64,000 nt of DNA, taken from Catonia carolina (Eukaryota > Arthropoda > Insecta > Hemiptera > Achilidae). The stretch lies in assembly GCA_035578175.1 (NCBI GenBank), contig JAQMRL010000002.1, positions 99,488,748 through 99,552,747 on the forward strand, read 5' to 3'. Shown in pieces: positions 1 through 10,737 of this stretch (the first letter of the stretch is position 1; each line of letters begins with the position of its first letter). The notes beneath the pieces are model-generated. The model was not told the DNA's origin. It ran no database searches and saw nothing but the letters and a program-made list of their open reading frames with translations. The position numbers were made by a program, and so were the translations under genes.

Positions 1-235
1 GGAGGATGGTAGGTGGCCAAAGAGGGTTTGGGAGAGGACGCCAGCCGGTAGAAGGAGGACAGGCCGGAAGTGACATGGTTGGATGGGATGCAGGAGCCAA
101 TGTCTTTGCGGTGCCTCTCCGAAGGGGATTGGCGAGAAAGAGAGAGAGAGGTGGTGCTTAGAAAGCGAGATACGGCTGGGGCTGCGAATCCTCGCTTGAA
201 TATGTATATATATATATTACTACATCGAAAATCTC
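1..235 (+). pseudogene. LINE (non-LTR retrotransposon) C-terminal tail, frameshifted
   Basis: Read across two frames, this encodes the Arg/Trp-rich end that follows the reverse transcriptase in many insect LINEs. It contains RWPKRVWERTP, then a GRRRTGR stretch, a V-TWLDGM motif and a closing DWRERERE..LRK block. A frameshift lies near position 85, and at least two stops occur in the first frame. The remnant is cut by the left edge of the window, so the RT body would lie further left. It is much more GC-rich than the DNA that follows. It resembles the tail at 19,470-20,160 (-) in layout (TWL-GM, then a -DW-/-R- block). Only the tail motif supports it, so the clade is not assignable. Confidence 0.6.
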
Positions 236-259
236 TGTCCTCCTCGAAATCTCCATAAC

Positions 260-900
260 TCATTTATAAAAGGGAGCACGCGCGTTTTGAGTCAGTTTCG
301 ATTTGTCTGTGATTCAGTGAGCAAATTGCGCAGTGCGAACAGTGCGTTAGAGAAGGTCAACGTTTCTGTAAATCACTGTGTATTGCTTACTGTTATTTCT
401 GTGTCTTCTGTAATTAGTATTAAGTAAATTGCTTAAGTTTATTTATTGTAATTTGTTATTGTAGTTTCTTATATACTTATTATAAGTAATTTAATTGTAA
501 TTTACTTCTAGATTTTAGTCACTTTATTGATTGCAATTTTTATGTAGTTGTAATAAATACTTATAATTTTAAATTTTAGTGTGTTAATTAGTTAATTCAC
601 CCAGATCCCGAAACGGACCTTAGAGATAAGTGTCACAATATTATTTAAATCGAAACTAGTAAATTTATTTGTGAAAGTTTTTAAAAAAATGTTGGTTTTT
701 TAGTTATTTGTACGAAAGTGAGTTTTAAATTGTCTAATGCAAATTTAGAATCTTGTAATGGACATTATGCTCGTCCTCTGCAAATTGCATCTTACCGTCA
801 TCAAAATTAAGTGGAAACTAGCAGGACTTCCGTTCTTAATTCTAATGCTACTAGACTTTCCTATCTTATCCTGAGTAACTAGTTAAGATAAATTTTTAAA
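260..900 (+). repeat. Unclassified repeat unit, possible solo LTR or UTR
   Basis: No coding frame. Downstream of the TATA/Inr match, a short GC-richer stretch gives way to AT-rich DNA. At 600-645 the block containing ATCCCG, ACC, ATAA, TGT and ACAATA lines up well with 6052-6100. The wider surroundings (about 420-650 and 5,900-6,100) look weakly similar, so both may be copies of one old repeat. The family is not recognised. Confidence 0.3.
265..297 (+). promoter_or_regulatory. Candidate Pol II core promoter (TATA + arthropod Inr)
   Basis: TATAAAA at 265-271 is followed by the initiator-like TCAGTT at 292-297. This puts the putative +1 A (294) 29 bases after the first T of the TATA box, the canonical arthropod spacing. 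A second TCAGT lies at 314-318. No open frame follows within several hundred bases. The promoter could therefore belong to a solo LTR, another repeat or a non-coding exon. Confidence 0.4.
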
Positions 901-2335
901 AGTGTAGGGGTAATGCCACAACCTTGCCAGAAGCCCTTTTGACATACTTACCCCAGACATCCTTCCAGATATTTCACAGCTATTACCAAATATCGCTCAT
1001 TACCTGGCCTTGTCATCGCTCTCTAAATGTTAGAAAATGGTAATGCGCAAATTAATGAAAATAAAGAGAGCCTCCAAATGTCACACATGTCAGACATTCA
1101 TCAATTACCTGTCTAATACTAAAAATCTTATCAACACAAGAGCGTTAAACATAAAAAGCTATTTTTATCCTCTACATCCATAAAATCTTTTTCACAATTC
1201 AAAGCTCTAGTATAGTCCTACGCGACCCTCCAATAGTAATTTATGATAATTTTTTTTGAAATTGGAATAAAAACTTTTATCTCCCATTTGAATAAGTTTA
1301 TAACATATCCTATTTGAAAATCAGTGGAAACTTTTTCTCCTTGTAGACATCTGTTAAACCAAGTAGAATTTCAAATAAAACACTCGTACTTTTTTGTAAT
1401 TTAACTTTAATTAAACCTAGGGCTAAGGCTAATCCATTTTAAAAAAATCTTTCAGTTCCTCAAGTGCGTTTTTTCTATATCTGGTGCAGCCTCGTGTAGA
1501 AAACTCTCGAGAGAAAATTCCTCCGTAACGAAAAATGACATGTAGACTAAATATCCAACGCTTGTAAAATCAAAGAAAAACTGCTGCAGACATGTTTGTT
1601 TTTAATTAATTAATATTGTTGATACAAATTAATACTCTCAGATAATTTCACATACCATATATAAATCTATATAATATATAATAAATATTATACCATATAC
1701 AATGTATAAAATATATTATATACCATAGGTATATAAAATGTTATACATGCCTAACAGACATATTACTTCCACAGTAGTTTAAAATATACTAGTTGGAGAA
1801 GGTATATCAACCGTGAAAAATTTAATTTTATAAAAAATATTCTCGTTGTTTAATCTGTCATATGCTATCAGGAACTGTACGTTATTACTAATTACCCAGT
1901 TTTATTTACTGTATTTTTAAATTTGCGTGAATATAAATACGATATAAATTCTATAAAAATTGGTACAATTTCTTTGATTTTTGAAAGGTTACATAATTTT
2001 CTATGCAGAAATTGGATTAATATTTATTGCACACTTGTCTCGTTAATAACATTCAAATAAAAGGAAAGAGTAAGGATTATCATTGTGATTAATTTATTAT
2101 TTTCATTGTGTCCACAACCTTATTATTAGAATCACAAAAAAAACATGTGCATTAAAAAAACATGTTCATTTAAAAACATGTGTTAATTGGTCATTATTTT
2201 AGGGCGGTAAGCCGTACCTCATATCTGACTGTTTTATGTCTGGCTGCGTAATTTTTAATACACTGCAGCTACTTTAACGATGATATAATACTAAAAAATA
2301 GAAAAACTTACCTCCCCGAATGTTCTTACACTCAA
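901..2335. other. AT-rich DNA without recognisable gene
   Basis: Stops are dense in all frames and no conserved domain is visible. A very AT-rich stretch of imperfect TATA/ATATA repeats lies at 1,640-1,745. Nothing else stands out. Confidence 0.6.
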
Positions 2336-2640
2336 CAGAAAAAATCAAGGTGATTTCATTTCATTTATTACAATTTTTTTCAAAATTTAAAAATTACGTT
2401 ATACCGTATAACCTATTTACTCAGGAAGCTCTAAGCTTTACAAAAGTGAAAGTATTTTTAATATCGGTCGAATAGTTTCTGAGATTACATCGTACAAATA
2501 AACAAACGTAATTTTTTATAATATTATTATAGAAAAAAAAACAGTCGAGTACTTTCCTTGTTGGTTTGTAAAAGTTATCTGTTGTGACGTGTATTGGTCA
2601 ATCTTAATTTTCTATAAATTCATGCCAATATATCTACGAA
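2336..2640 (-). mobile_element. Family F copy: Helitron-like terminal segment
   Basis: This carries the hallmark of family F: an AGGAAGCTCTAAGCTTT block (2,423 onward), then AGTTTCTGAGATTAC and a run of CAAATAAACAAAC, ending in ATAATATTATTATAG near 2,531. Read on the minus strand, that end begins TCTATAATAATATTATAAA. It resembles the TCTATACTAATATTATAAA starts that I recall for insect Helitron-type elements. Similarity to 13,490-13,720 and 18,300-18,480 continues about 100 bases beyond this point. The related copy at 34,975-35,100 lies beside a Helitron helicase remnant. Confidence 0.4.
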
Positions 2641-2754
2641 TAATGTGTTTTAAATAGTATGATTACTTACAGTATTTTGCCCCGAGTAGTAGTATTCTAT
2701 GGATTAAATTGTGATAATGAACCTTATCGGTAATTACCTGAAACAGAAAGAAAA

Positions 2755-2990
2755 TAGTAGTAATAAAAATTCAATTCAATTCATTTATTTTCGTTTTTTA
2801 CAAAGATAATTTCCGTCAGACCTGGGTCTGTCGACAGAAATATACAAAAGTAAATTCACAAAACAAACAATAAAATTAAAAATACAAAAATTCAATAACA
2901 CAGATTGTTAACAATAAAATTAAAAGTAGAAGTTACAATAAAAAAAAGCCTGCTTACCTTATAACAATATTAATGAAGTGCAAAAATAAT
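2755..2990 (-). repeat. LINE 3' UTR and tail (CR1-like)
   Basis: On the minus strand this reads CGACAGACCCAGGTCTGACG, then TTTGTAAAAAACGAAAATAAATG, and ends in ATTGA repeats. This layout of a short conserved box followed by AAATAA/ATTGA tail repeats is typical of LINE 3' ends. There is no coding part. The 5' boundary of the fragment is not visible in the A-rich DNA to the right. Confidence 0.4.
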
Positions 2991-3264
2991 ATATCTAATA
3001 CATATAATATCATAGTTTTTAAATATAATTGAGTTATTAAAGAATAGGTAAAAAAAGAATACAAAATGAAAATAAAATAGCATCAAAATATTACCATGAA
3101 TTACAAAAGCGGTATTAAAAAAATGGAGTATAACAAACAGCAAAAAAGATTATAATAAAAATAATAATAAAAAAAAAAATTCTAAATAATAATAAAAAGG
3201 GAATGATGAAATTCTTGATCTTAAGTCCAATAATTAAAGCTCCGTTCATTGACTGCTGGCACTC

Positions 3265-3301
<37 letters not shown>

Positions 3302-3480
3302 GTGCGTTTATTTCATAAATAATACAAATTCATACATCTGTTCCTCAAGAAATTTACAAAAAATTATTAATTAAAACATATAACGTACCCTAAGTCACAT
3401 ATTAACTCCGCACAAACCAGCATGACCAATGGTCGTCTGCTAGGAGGTTTAGCCATCAATAATATTATTATAAACAAATA
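3265..3480 (-). repeat. (AAT)n microsatellite with probable LINE 3' end
   Basis: An uninterrupted AAT tract lies at about 3,265-3,300. On the minus strand, the adjoining 3,302-3,480 runs from a GC-richer box through GAGGAACAGATGTATG and AAATAAACGCA directly into the (ATT)n tract. That is the usual layout of a LINE 3' UTR with a trinucleotide tail. No ORF. Confidence 0.35.
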
Positions 3481-3509
3481 AATAAATATACCCCATTAAT
3501 AATAAAATA

Positions 3510-3910
3510 TGCCCAAAACGGGCAGGTGGAGTGTTATTTTAATTGCACTCTATCTGTTTGGTCCAGGGCTAAAAAAAATAGTTCTGTTTCTTATCACGTA
3601 GTCAGCCACTTATATGACTGAACTATTTAAGAACAGAAGAGGTAGAGGTGTAAAAGACACTAGTCAGAGTTATCTCCTCTGAGAGTAATGAATTTCACTA
3701 TGCAGCCAGACCCTGTGGTGAATGAAGTGAAGGTGTCATTTACAGGGTGGAAAGTGAGTGCTTTTCGGAGGACCTGGCATGCTGATAAGCATACTCTTTC
3801 AACTCAGTGAGGAAGGCATTGGTAAACCACCTTACTCCTCGTTTTTACTTAGTAAAACCTCTAGAGGTTCAAACCAGCCTTTTGGCTGTTGACCTAAACA
3901 ACAACAATAA
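3510..3910 (+). repeat. Family D interspersed repeat, copy 1
   Basis: One of five ~400 bp copies (others at 4,859, 21,449, 60,431 and 63,765). Shared landmarks in order: GGCAGGTGGAGTGT; GTTCTGTTTCTT; TTTAAGAACAGAAGAGGTAG; a CCAGACCCTGTGGTGAATGA box; GGCATGCTGATAAGCAT; a hairpin made of GTTTTACTTAGTAAAAC; GGTTCAAACCAGC; and a terminal CCTAAACAACAACAA. The (AAC)n end suggests mobilisation by a LINE. No coding capacity is conserved. The internal GGTTCAAACC resembles a Pol III B box, but no A box of normal spacing is clear. Confidence 0.75.
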
Positions 3911-4447
3911 TAAAATAATAATCCCAGTTTTAAAATAAAATAAAAGTGTACACAGAAGTACTTATAATATGATACACTACAGACCTTGAACTCATACTAC
4001 TCGTATTATAATTTAGTCTATAACATTATAGTCCCAAAATGGAAAAAAAGTACAGAGAAAAAATAAAACAACAGTATACACAGAGAAAAATAAAGTACAA
4101 CAAAATAACAACTATCTCAAAAATTAAATTCATTAACCAGACATTGCCTGTACCTTAATGCTTAATTATACATGCATAACCTTAATGCACCTTAATCTTA
4201 ATGCATAATTAACTAAGGCAAGCCAGTTAGCCCTATTTAACTGCTCTACAACTTCGTTTCTATCCAAAAGCCTATTTCCCAGCCAAAGACTTCTAATTTC
4301 CGACAATGTAGAAAACCTACCTACATAAATAAAATATATCATGTTAAGTACTTGTATAATTTGTAAACGTTAATTATTTTTAAAAAAATACCTTAATTCT
4401 CTATCAATCACAATTTTTTCACAGTTAAAAAACTTAATACCTATGTC

Positions 4448-4850
4448 CATGGTTCCCAAACTTTTTATAAGTGCGGACTTTAAATCACGTACATAATCCG
4501 TTTCGTCGAAATGTACTAAACACGCGCGACCACTATCAGCAGAAAATAAATCGGCCCGCTTGCATGAATTTATCTATTTCAATCTAGTTTCAATGGTCGT
4601 TGTGAAAAGGTAAAACTTATAACGCCCGAATCCTTTTGGTGTCTGTCGTGATTCGAACACCTGGCAATCGCATAACACATCATTATTAAAGACTAGTAAA
4701 GTATTAGAGACTAGTAAACATCACAGACCGATGTGGTACGTATTGTACGTCGATTGTCGCTGGTGACCAGTGACGTCAGAGGACGGGGCTTGTCACTACG
4801 CATATTGTTGATGATCCCTACCGTCTAGTAAAGTAATCGTGAGTATACAT
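4448..4850 (+). mobile_element. Possible hAT-type DNA transposon end
   Basis: The segment opens with CCATGGTTCCCAAACTTTTT followed by GTGCGGAC. This resembles the CAGTGGTTCCCAAACTTTTT start shared by many hAT non-autonomous elements. It contains moderately GC-rich non-coding DNA to about 4,850, where family D copy 2 begins. I could not find the opposite inverted repeat or an 8 bp duplication, so this is a fragment at best. Confidence 0.35.
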
Positions 4851-4858
4851 ATTTATTT

Positions 4859-5257
4859 GCCCATAACAGACAGGTGGAGTGTCAAATTTTTTACACTCAA
4901 TCTGTTAGTTGCAGGGCTAAAATAAATAGTTCTGTTTCTTGTCACATGGTCAGCCAATTAAATGACTGAATCATTTAAGAACAGAAGAGGTAGAGGTGTA
5001 AAAGACACTAATCAGAGTTATTTCCTCTGAAAGTAATGAATTTCATTATACAGCCAGACCCTGTGGTGAATGAAGTGAAGGTGTTATTTGCAGAGTGGAA
5101 GATATGTGCTTTTCAGAGGGCCCGGCATGCTGATAAGCATACTTTTCCACTCAGTGAGGAAGGCAATGGTAAACCACCTCACTCCTCGTTTTACTTAGTA
5201 AAACCTCTACAGGTTCAAACCAGCTTTTTGGCTGATGACCTAAACAACAACACATAT
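4859..5257 (+). repeat. Family D interspersed repeat, copy 2
   Basis: Nearly full-length and the best-preserved plus-strand copy. It runs from GCCCATAACAGACAGGTGGA to CCTAAACAACAACA. A 76-codon open frame across its middle is accidental, because the same frame is broken in the other copies. The 3' hairpin GTTTTACTTAGTAAAAC is perfect here. Confidence 0.8.
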
Positions 5258-6640
5258 TTATTATGATATAATATTTTAATAGCATTCTTAGTAGTTACAT
5301 TAGAATTTAAATTACTAGTAGTTCTAAATACTAACATCCTAATACAGAAGTGTAGTAGTTCTGTCGTAGAAAAAGAAACACAGAAACATTAATTTGGTCT
5401 ACCTTTAAACATGAATAAGAATAGACACCATAATGGAGTCTATTTGGTAGTACTGTAATAGATCACAATAATAATCGTGTTGTGTTTTGATAATAATGTT
5501 GTATCCATGCCGTGGCGCACTGGTCTTTGTTCAATTGTTTATTTTTCTAGTACGTAATGGTAGGTGTAATTCGGTTCCATTATTCGTTAAATCTATATTT
5601 TTTCTCAATGATTCTTTATTATTTTCGAAATTCTACGGGTATGACAGGTAATTACAAAAATAACCGTTAAAAATAACCGCCAGTTTTTATTGGTCAGTAT
5701 GAGTTAAGAAGTCGGTACATAAATTGGTTGCGTAGTGAATCAAAGTTAAAGTGTGTGCCAACTATAGGAAACGGTTTGACATGTTTGAAAAAGGGTTAGT
5801 TAGTGATAATAAAGAATTGTACTACTGTTAAAATTGATGTACTACTGTAGGTAAAGAATTAATATTTACTGTGAATAGACATCTTTTTTTAGGCAATTTT
5901 AGTTAATTTTGGAAGTTTTAATAACATTTTTATAATATAGTTTATCTACTATTAAGTAATTTGTTTAATTGTACTTAACTAGTAATGATTTACAATAATT
6001 CAATACTTTGTTGATGGATACTTGTTATAAGTTTAAAAGGAGGTTTATCATTTACTAATAACCAAATCCCGGAATAACCTGAAATAAATGTTACAATACA
6101 TCATAAAATTAAACAATAACACTTATTTTGGCTATTGCACTTTTGGATAACAGAGATGACGTTAGATGCTAAAATGATTTTATGTGCTCGAGTTAAGTGA
6201 GGGATCCTAAGAGGTGGTTTTTAAATAAAATGATTTTTTTGGGGATATTCGCAAAGTAAATATTTACAAATGTAAAAAATATAGAGAAATTATTGAGTAC
6301 TTGATATTGACGCCACTTTATTTGTAACAATTCTTACTTATAGCTACTTTTGGCTGATACTACACGTACTGATATTGAGCTATTTTGGGCTGATTGAACA
6401 TAGAATCAATAAATTTTAAAAACTGTGACTGTGAATAAAACAGTATTATAAAACTTCTGTCGTACTTGGTAAAATACATGCCTTTGGGTATTTCCCATTT
6501 CGTATTTTTGTCGTTGTGATACAAATGTTAGCAAGATCGATCGATAGTTGAGTATTGAAAGCCTAAAGCTTGATTAGTTCTAAAAAGGGATAAAATATAA
6601 AACATTAATATGCCCTTTAGAGAAAGAAATTTTTTTTATT
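5258..6640. other. AT-rich DNA; possible second copy of the 260-900 repeat
   Basis: No gene. Around 6,052-6,100 the sequence aligns with 600-645 (shared ATCCCG, ACC, ATAA, TGT and ACAATA in order). A weaker match may extend upstream to about 5,900. The remainder is unstructured AT-rich DNA. Confidence 0.4.
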
Positions 6641-6644
6641 TTTT

Positions 6645-6845
6645 TATTCCTAATTTGTGTACGTTGCAATCTGTTCAATTCAGAACAATAAGCAACCTCA
6701 TGATCCAATGGGATGAGGATGATGTGTATGACGTGTAAATGAGGTGCAGTCTTGTATAGACCCAGGCCGACCATTCCTGAGAGAGTATGGTTAATTGAAC
6801 CCCAACCATCAAAGTACACCGGTAACCACTGTCTAATATAAAAGA
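6645..6845 (-). repeat. SINE family C, copy 1 (body only)
   Basis: On the minus strand this contains the family C body: AGACAGTGGTTACCGGTGTAC, GGTTGGGGTTCAATTAACC, ACTCTCAGGAATGGTCGG, TACAAGACTGCACCTCATTTA, CACGTCATACACATCATCCTC, then GTTGCTTATTGTTCTGAATTG. The tRNA-like head seen in the copy at 31,752 (+) is missing, so this copy is 5' truncated. The 79-codon open frame through it is not conserved with the other copies. Confidence 0.7.
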
Positions 6846-7655
6846 AAATTTAACGATAAATTTTTATTTTCAGAAAAATTTAATATAAAATAAAGTTATC
6901 TTTTCATACTATTGATATGCAACATACACAATACATGTACATGTTTTGTATGAAATTGTTTACTTTTTATGCGAGAGAAGAGAGCTTTGATAGATAATTG
7001 AAAACTCTTTCACATTTTATGAGATAACCCGCGCAAAACACAATATTTTCATATAAACTAGGTAAATTAATCTATAAAATAAATTAATTTTTAATGTATC
7101 CATTTAGATGTCTGAGAACTGTGAAAAATAAAAACTAATACGAATTCATTTAATTGTTTTGCCTTTCGGGTCAAATTTTTTCTCTACCTTGTTCCAGAAA
7201 TTTCTTCTTCCTTCTCATAATTTTCCTGAAAACCCTTTAAATTTAATATTTGAAGTAAACGTCATTCACTGTATGATACAATTTTCTGTTCCTTTTCACA
7301 AGTATTTCTTAATCCCTTAAATCAATTAGTCTCTGTTCTAATTCTTGAAGATGTCGTTGAAAATTTTCTTCGGATATCGTTATTACATGATCGAAAGAGC
7401 AAAATTTCTTGTCCTTAATTATTTTTTTTGATTTTTGTAATTATATAACATGTCTTTTACTGTAGAAATATTAACCATTAATAAATAAAGTAAACCAAAA
7501 GAATACGGTCAGAAATAGTAAGAAAACTTTCCAAAATAACACAGTTGATAAATTTTTTTATTGTGATATTTACAACATTTTCAACCCATTTATAAATAAC
7601 ACTGTATAATGTTATTTGTTGAAGGGCAGATTGAAACGGAATTAGAAATACAATT
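6846..7655. other. AT-rich DNA without recognisable gene
   Basis: Stops in all frames and no motif recognised. It ends where family E copy 1 begins. Confidence 0.55.
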
Positions 7656-7658
7656 TTT

Positions 7659-7803
7659 ACTTTCTCTTGCCTATATGAATATATAGGAAGGAAAGTATTG
7701 TTTTCATGTCGATTTTTCGAAATCGAGTTTTCACCGGATCTATACGTTTTCAGACCCCCTGAACCCAAAAAACATGTTTTTAGCGATTGGTCTGTGTGTG
7801 TGT

Positions 7804-7857
<54 letters not shown>

Positions 7858-8664
7858 GTGTGTGTGTGTGTCTGTGTGTGAACAGAATATCTCAAGAACG
7901 GAACGTCGTACGAACTTGAAACTTGAAACTTAAGTTACATACCACTACCGGACGCGACACGAACATTTTCATCAAAATCGGTCAACCGGAAGTAGTAGTT
8001 TATTCGTATAATTTTTCAGTTTTTTGCGATTTTCTCAAAAACTGGTCCTACGATTTTTTTTAAAATCGCCTATTTTACTCAATTTTTTATTCTTTACAAG
8101 ATAGGGTAGGCGCCATGTTTGCTGAAATTCTCGGTGAGGCTGTTATCACGTAAAAACGTTGTTTTTTAAGATTACGGCTTTAATATAAATTTTAGCGCAA
8201 AAACTTATATAATAAAAGTTGTAGAGAATTTAAAAACCTACAACTTTTATTTCAAACATTTTTTTGTATAACGCTTAGTTTAGCGGTAATTTGCGATTTT
8301 CTGTTTTTTTTTCTCACGAAAACGTGAGAAAAATCGATTTTTTTAACATTTCGGCCTTAGTATGCACTTTACGACAAAAGTGTATATAATTAAATTTATA
8401 GAAAATTAAAAGATCTACAACTTTTATTTAAAGCATTTTTCTCTACAGAGCCTAGTTTAGAGAGAAAGAGTGATTTTCCGTATTTCTAAGCCAAACTGAG
8501 GTTGATTTTCATTTTGCGTCTTTCACTCATGATTAAAATTAGGTTATGTTTGTTGAGGTTAGTTTTTTGTTTATTTCTTATGTTTTATTACTAATGTTAG
8601 GTTTATTTTTAATTATTTGCACTGGCAAGAGAAAGTTGTGTGAGTGTTTCACACCAGATTTTTT
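7659..8664 (+). mobile_element. Family E element, copy 1, with (GT)n tract
   Basis: A ~1 kb non-coding AT-rich repeat. It starts ACTTTCTCTTGCC (7,659) and has its inverse GGCAAGAGAAAGT at 8,624-8,636, so short terminal inverted repeats are present. After these it reads GTGAGTGTTTCACACCAGATT. Internal landmarks: GAAATCGAGTTTTCACCGGA, a pure (GT)n microsatellite at about 7,793-7,880, AACTTGAAACTTAAGTTACAT, CAACCGGAAGTAGTAG, GATCTACAACTTTTAT and TTTCACTCATGATTAAAAT. Other copies: 32,056 (+), 52,120 (-), 53,755 (-) and 54,505 (+). A DNA transposon-derived MITE is the simplest reading, but the superfamily is unknown. The 73-codon Val/Cys-rich frame is just the GT tract. Confidence 0.65.
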
Positions 8665-8669
8665 AGTTA

Positions 8670-9069
8670 TAGTCCGATTCACGAAAGAAAACACCTGCCT
8701 TTAAACAGCAATATTTTGAACCGTTGTTTGTAAAAACAATTACGATACATTAAATTAAAGCATGTTTTATTGTTGGTTACAGGATATACATTAACATTTT
8801 TGGAAATTAATAGTGTATTAAATATAACGAATTACACACAAAAAGTACCCTGTTTTTACCACTTTTCCAGTATACCCAACTTCAAGGTACTATTACTTTA
8901 TTCACGCGTACTTTAAAATGTATAGAGCTACAAAGTTTTGTATGTTAATGCAATCCTGTAACCAACCATAAAACGCGCTTTAATTTGATGTATCGTAATT
9001 GTTTTTCATACAACAGTTCAAAAGATATTACTGTTTAAAAACAGGTGTTTTCTTTCATGAATCGGACTA
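8670..9069. mobile_element. 400 bp MITE with long inverted repeats and TA duplication
   Basis: TAGTCCGATTCACGAAAG at the left matches the reverse complement of the right end (CTTTCATGAATCGGACTA). The inverted similarity continues about 115 bases inward on each side (AAACACCTG, AATTACGATACAT, TTAAAGC, TTGGTTACAGGAT). Both ends are flanked by TA (8,668-8,669 and 9,070-9,071). TA flanks with a TAG... terminus fit a Tc1/mariner-type non-autonomous element. No transposase is encoded. It lies directly after the end of family E copy 1. Confidence 0.75.
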
Positions 9070-9204
9070 TAATTACGGTTGCATCAAAATATTTAGCTTT
9101 AGCGATCCCATTACATGATAAAAACAACTACTCGTAATATAGCAAAAAATTACAATAATAATTATTTGGTTTTCAAAAATGATTTACAATTAAAAGATTC
9201 ATTA

Positions 9205-9598
9205 TTTTAGATTTTTTAAATTGTTTGATATTAATTGTATTTTTTACTAAAGTTGTCTTTGAATATTAAAAAATTGTATACATTTTAGGGTTTTTGTCTA
9301 GTGTGTCATTAACGCAATCTTTGTCAGTGTCCGGTAAGTGAAATTTTCTCTGCATATTGTTTTAGGTAGAGCTTTCTGCATGGATATGTTGCACAGGTAA
9401 TTTCGTGTTGCAATGTCTGCAGTTATTAGGTTCTTTTTTTCTCTTGAGGTGTCTGTGTGTCAGTTTAGTACGACTAATTCGTAGTCGTATAAGTGTCACT
9501 TTGTCAAGTCTGTTATCAAAAATGTCTGGTTGTAAGTCTTGAGTGTCAGTCCGTACTACGTGAAGGTTACTGCAGCTGCGAATGTCTTCCACTGTTCA
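9205..9598 (-). pseudogene. LINE C-terminal fragment (Jockey/I-like, post-RNase H zinc-finger region)
   Basis: The minus-strand frame shows DNRLDKVTLIRLRISRTKLT, then H-HL, then a C-x2-C followed by LPVQHI, the usual end of Jockey/I/Loa-type ORF2 (L-R-R-G-T-LTH-HLL...C--C---TV-HIL-EC). After a stop the same strand continues FHLPDTDKDCVNDTLDKNP, matching the short downstream tail of such proteins. The final Cys of HIL-EC is replaced. This is a 5'-truncated, inactive remnant with no RT domain and no convincing 3' tail. Confidence 0.6.
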
Positions 9599-9599
9599 T

Positions 9600-10640
9600 T
9601 GGATACAGAATTCTTTCTTCACAGTTTTGGTTTTTTGCATAATGTTCAAATTCAGTATTTCCTTTTTACAATGATTTTTAATATAATCCACTGACGCTTT
9701 CTTTGATTTCTAATTTGGAGATGTCACCGAATGATAAACTCGACTGATTTTGAACTCAAATAGGCCTACACGGATGGGGACATAAACGATTTGGTGATGA
9801 AGACAGAGGACGCAGCAGATGTCAAGTCCGGTACAGCCGAAGAGAGATTCAACGCATTAGACTTAAGTACACTTCTGTGTCTCAAAATCGAGAAATCAAT
9901 TCAATAAAATATAAAAAAGAGTGAAAGAATTATAGAGCCAAAATCTTACTTTCCTCCCTGTGCTAGAAAAACAAGTAAATAACGTGCTAACGTGATAACA
10001 AGTAATAATGTGCTAGAAAAACAAGTCGGCATCCAACGGGTAATAAAATATTAAACCTACAAAAATTTCATACAATTATCACTTAAATTTTTCTTTCAAT
10101 TTTACGATGATATTTACTCCTGTAAGCCAAGTTACAAAAAATGTAGGGCTACAGACAAAAATATGTATAAACCATGTAGTATTTTCTAGATGGAAACATT
10201 TATGGATAAATTAAACTGTAATCTAAGGTTACCATTTTTGCATTTTGACTGATAGTCAAATAAAATAACAAAACCACTAATTAAAACAAATCCATTAAAC
10301 CTAAATGTTTCATTTTTCTTTCTTTTTCACATCCATACATTCGTAGTGCGTAGTAATATTTACGCTTGCTTTTTCATCCGGTAAAAATGTTACTTTCTAA
10401 ACAAACGTGTAATTGTTTTTATTTGTATTTTTATTTCTCTTTACAACCGTTTACAAGGGAAACAATTATACCGTGAAATTTGGATACATGCGAACACAAA
10501 CAAGATCTTACTATAGAAAAAAGATATTAATACAAGAAAATGTAATCTTCCATATTCCAACCATTATTACTCATGTATTTCTACACATGGATATACGACG
10601 GACGTCCAATAATCAACGAGATAAATAAATGTAGAAAAAA
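9600..10640. other. Non-coding AT-rich stretch
   Basis: No domain recognised. Base composition rises briefly at 9,760-9,870 without a clear motif. The 71-codon frame at 10,413 (+) has no recognisable similarity. Confidence 0.5.
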
Positions 10641-10737
10641 CCGATTCATTCAATGACAATAAAACGTTTTGGGGTGGTGATTAACACCACCCATGATAAA
10701 ATGTAATTCAAATTTAACCTCTTTTGTTCATTTAAAA

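Noticed and set aside
5036..5266. 76-codon frame in family D copy 2
   Set aside because: Other copies break the same frame; the repeat is non-coding.
6580..6819. 79-codon frame that resembles frames at 31,406 and 31,861
   Set aside because: The resemblance comes from the shared SINE C body; the frames are not maintained among copies.
7698..7919. 73-codon Val/Cys-repeat frame
   Set aside because: Simply the (GT)n microsatellite of family E translated.
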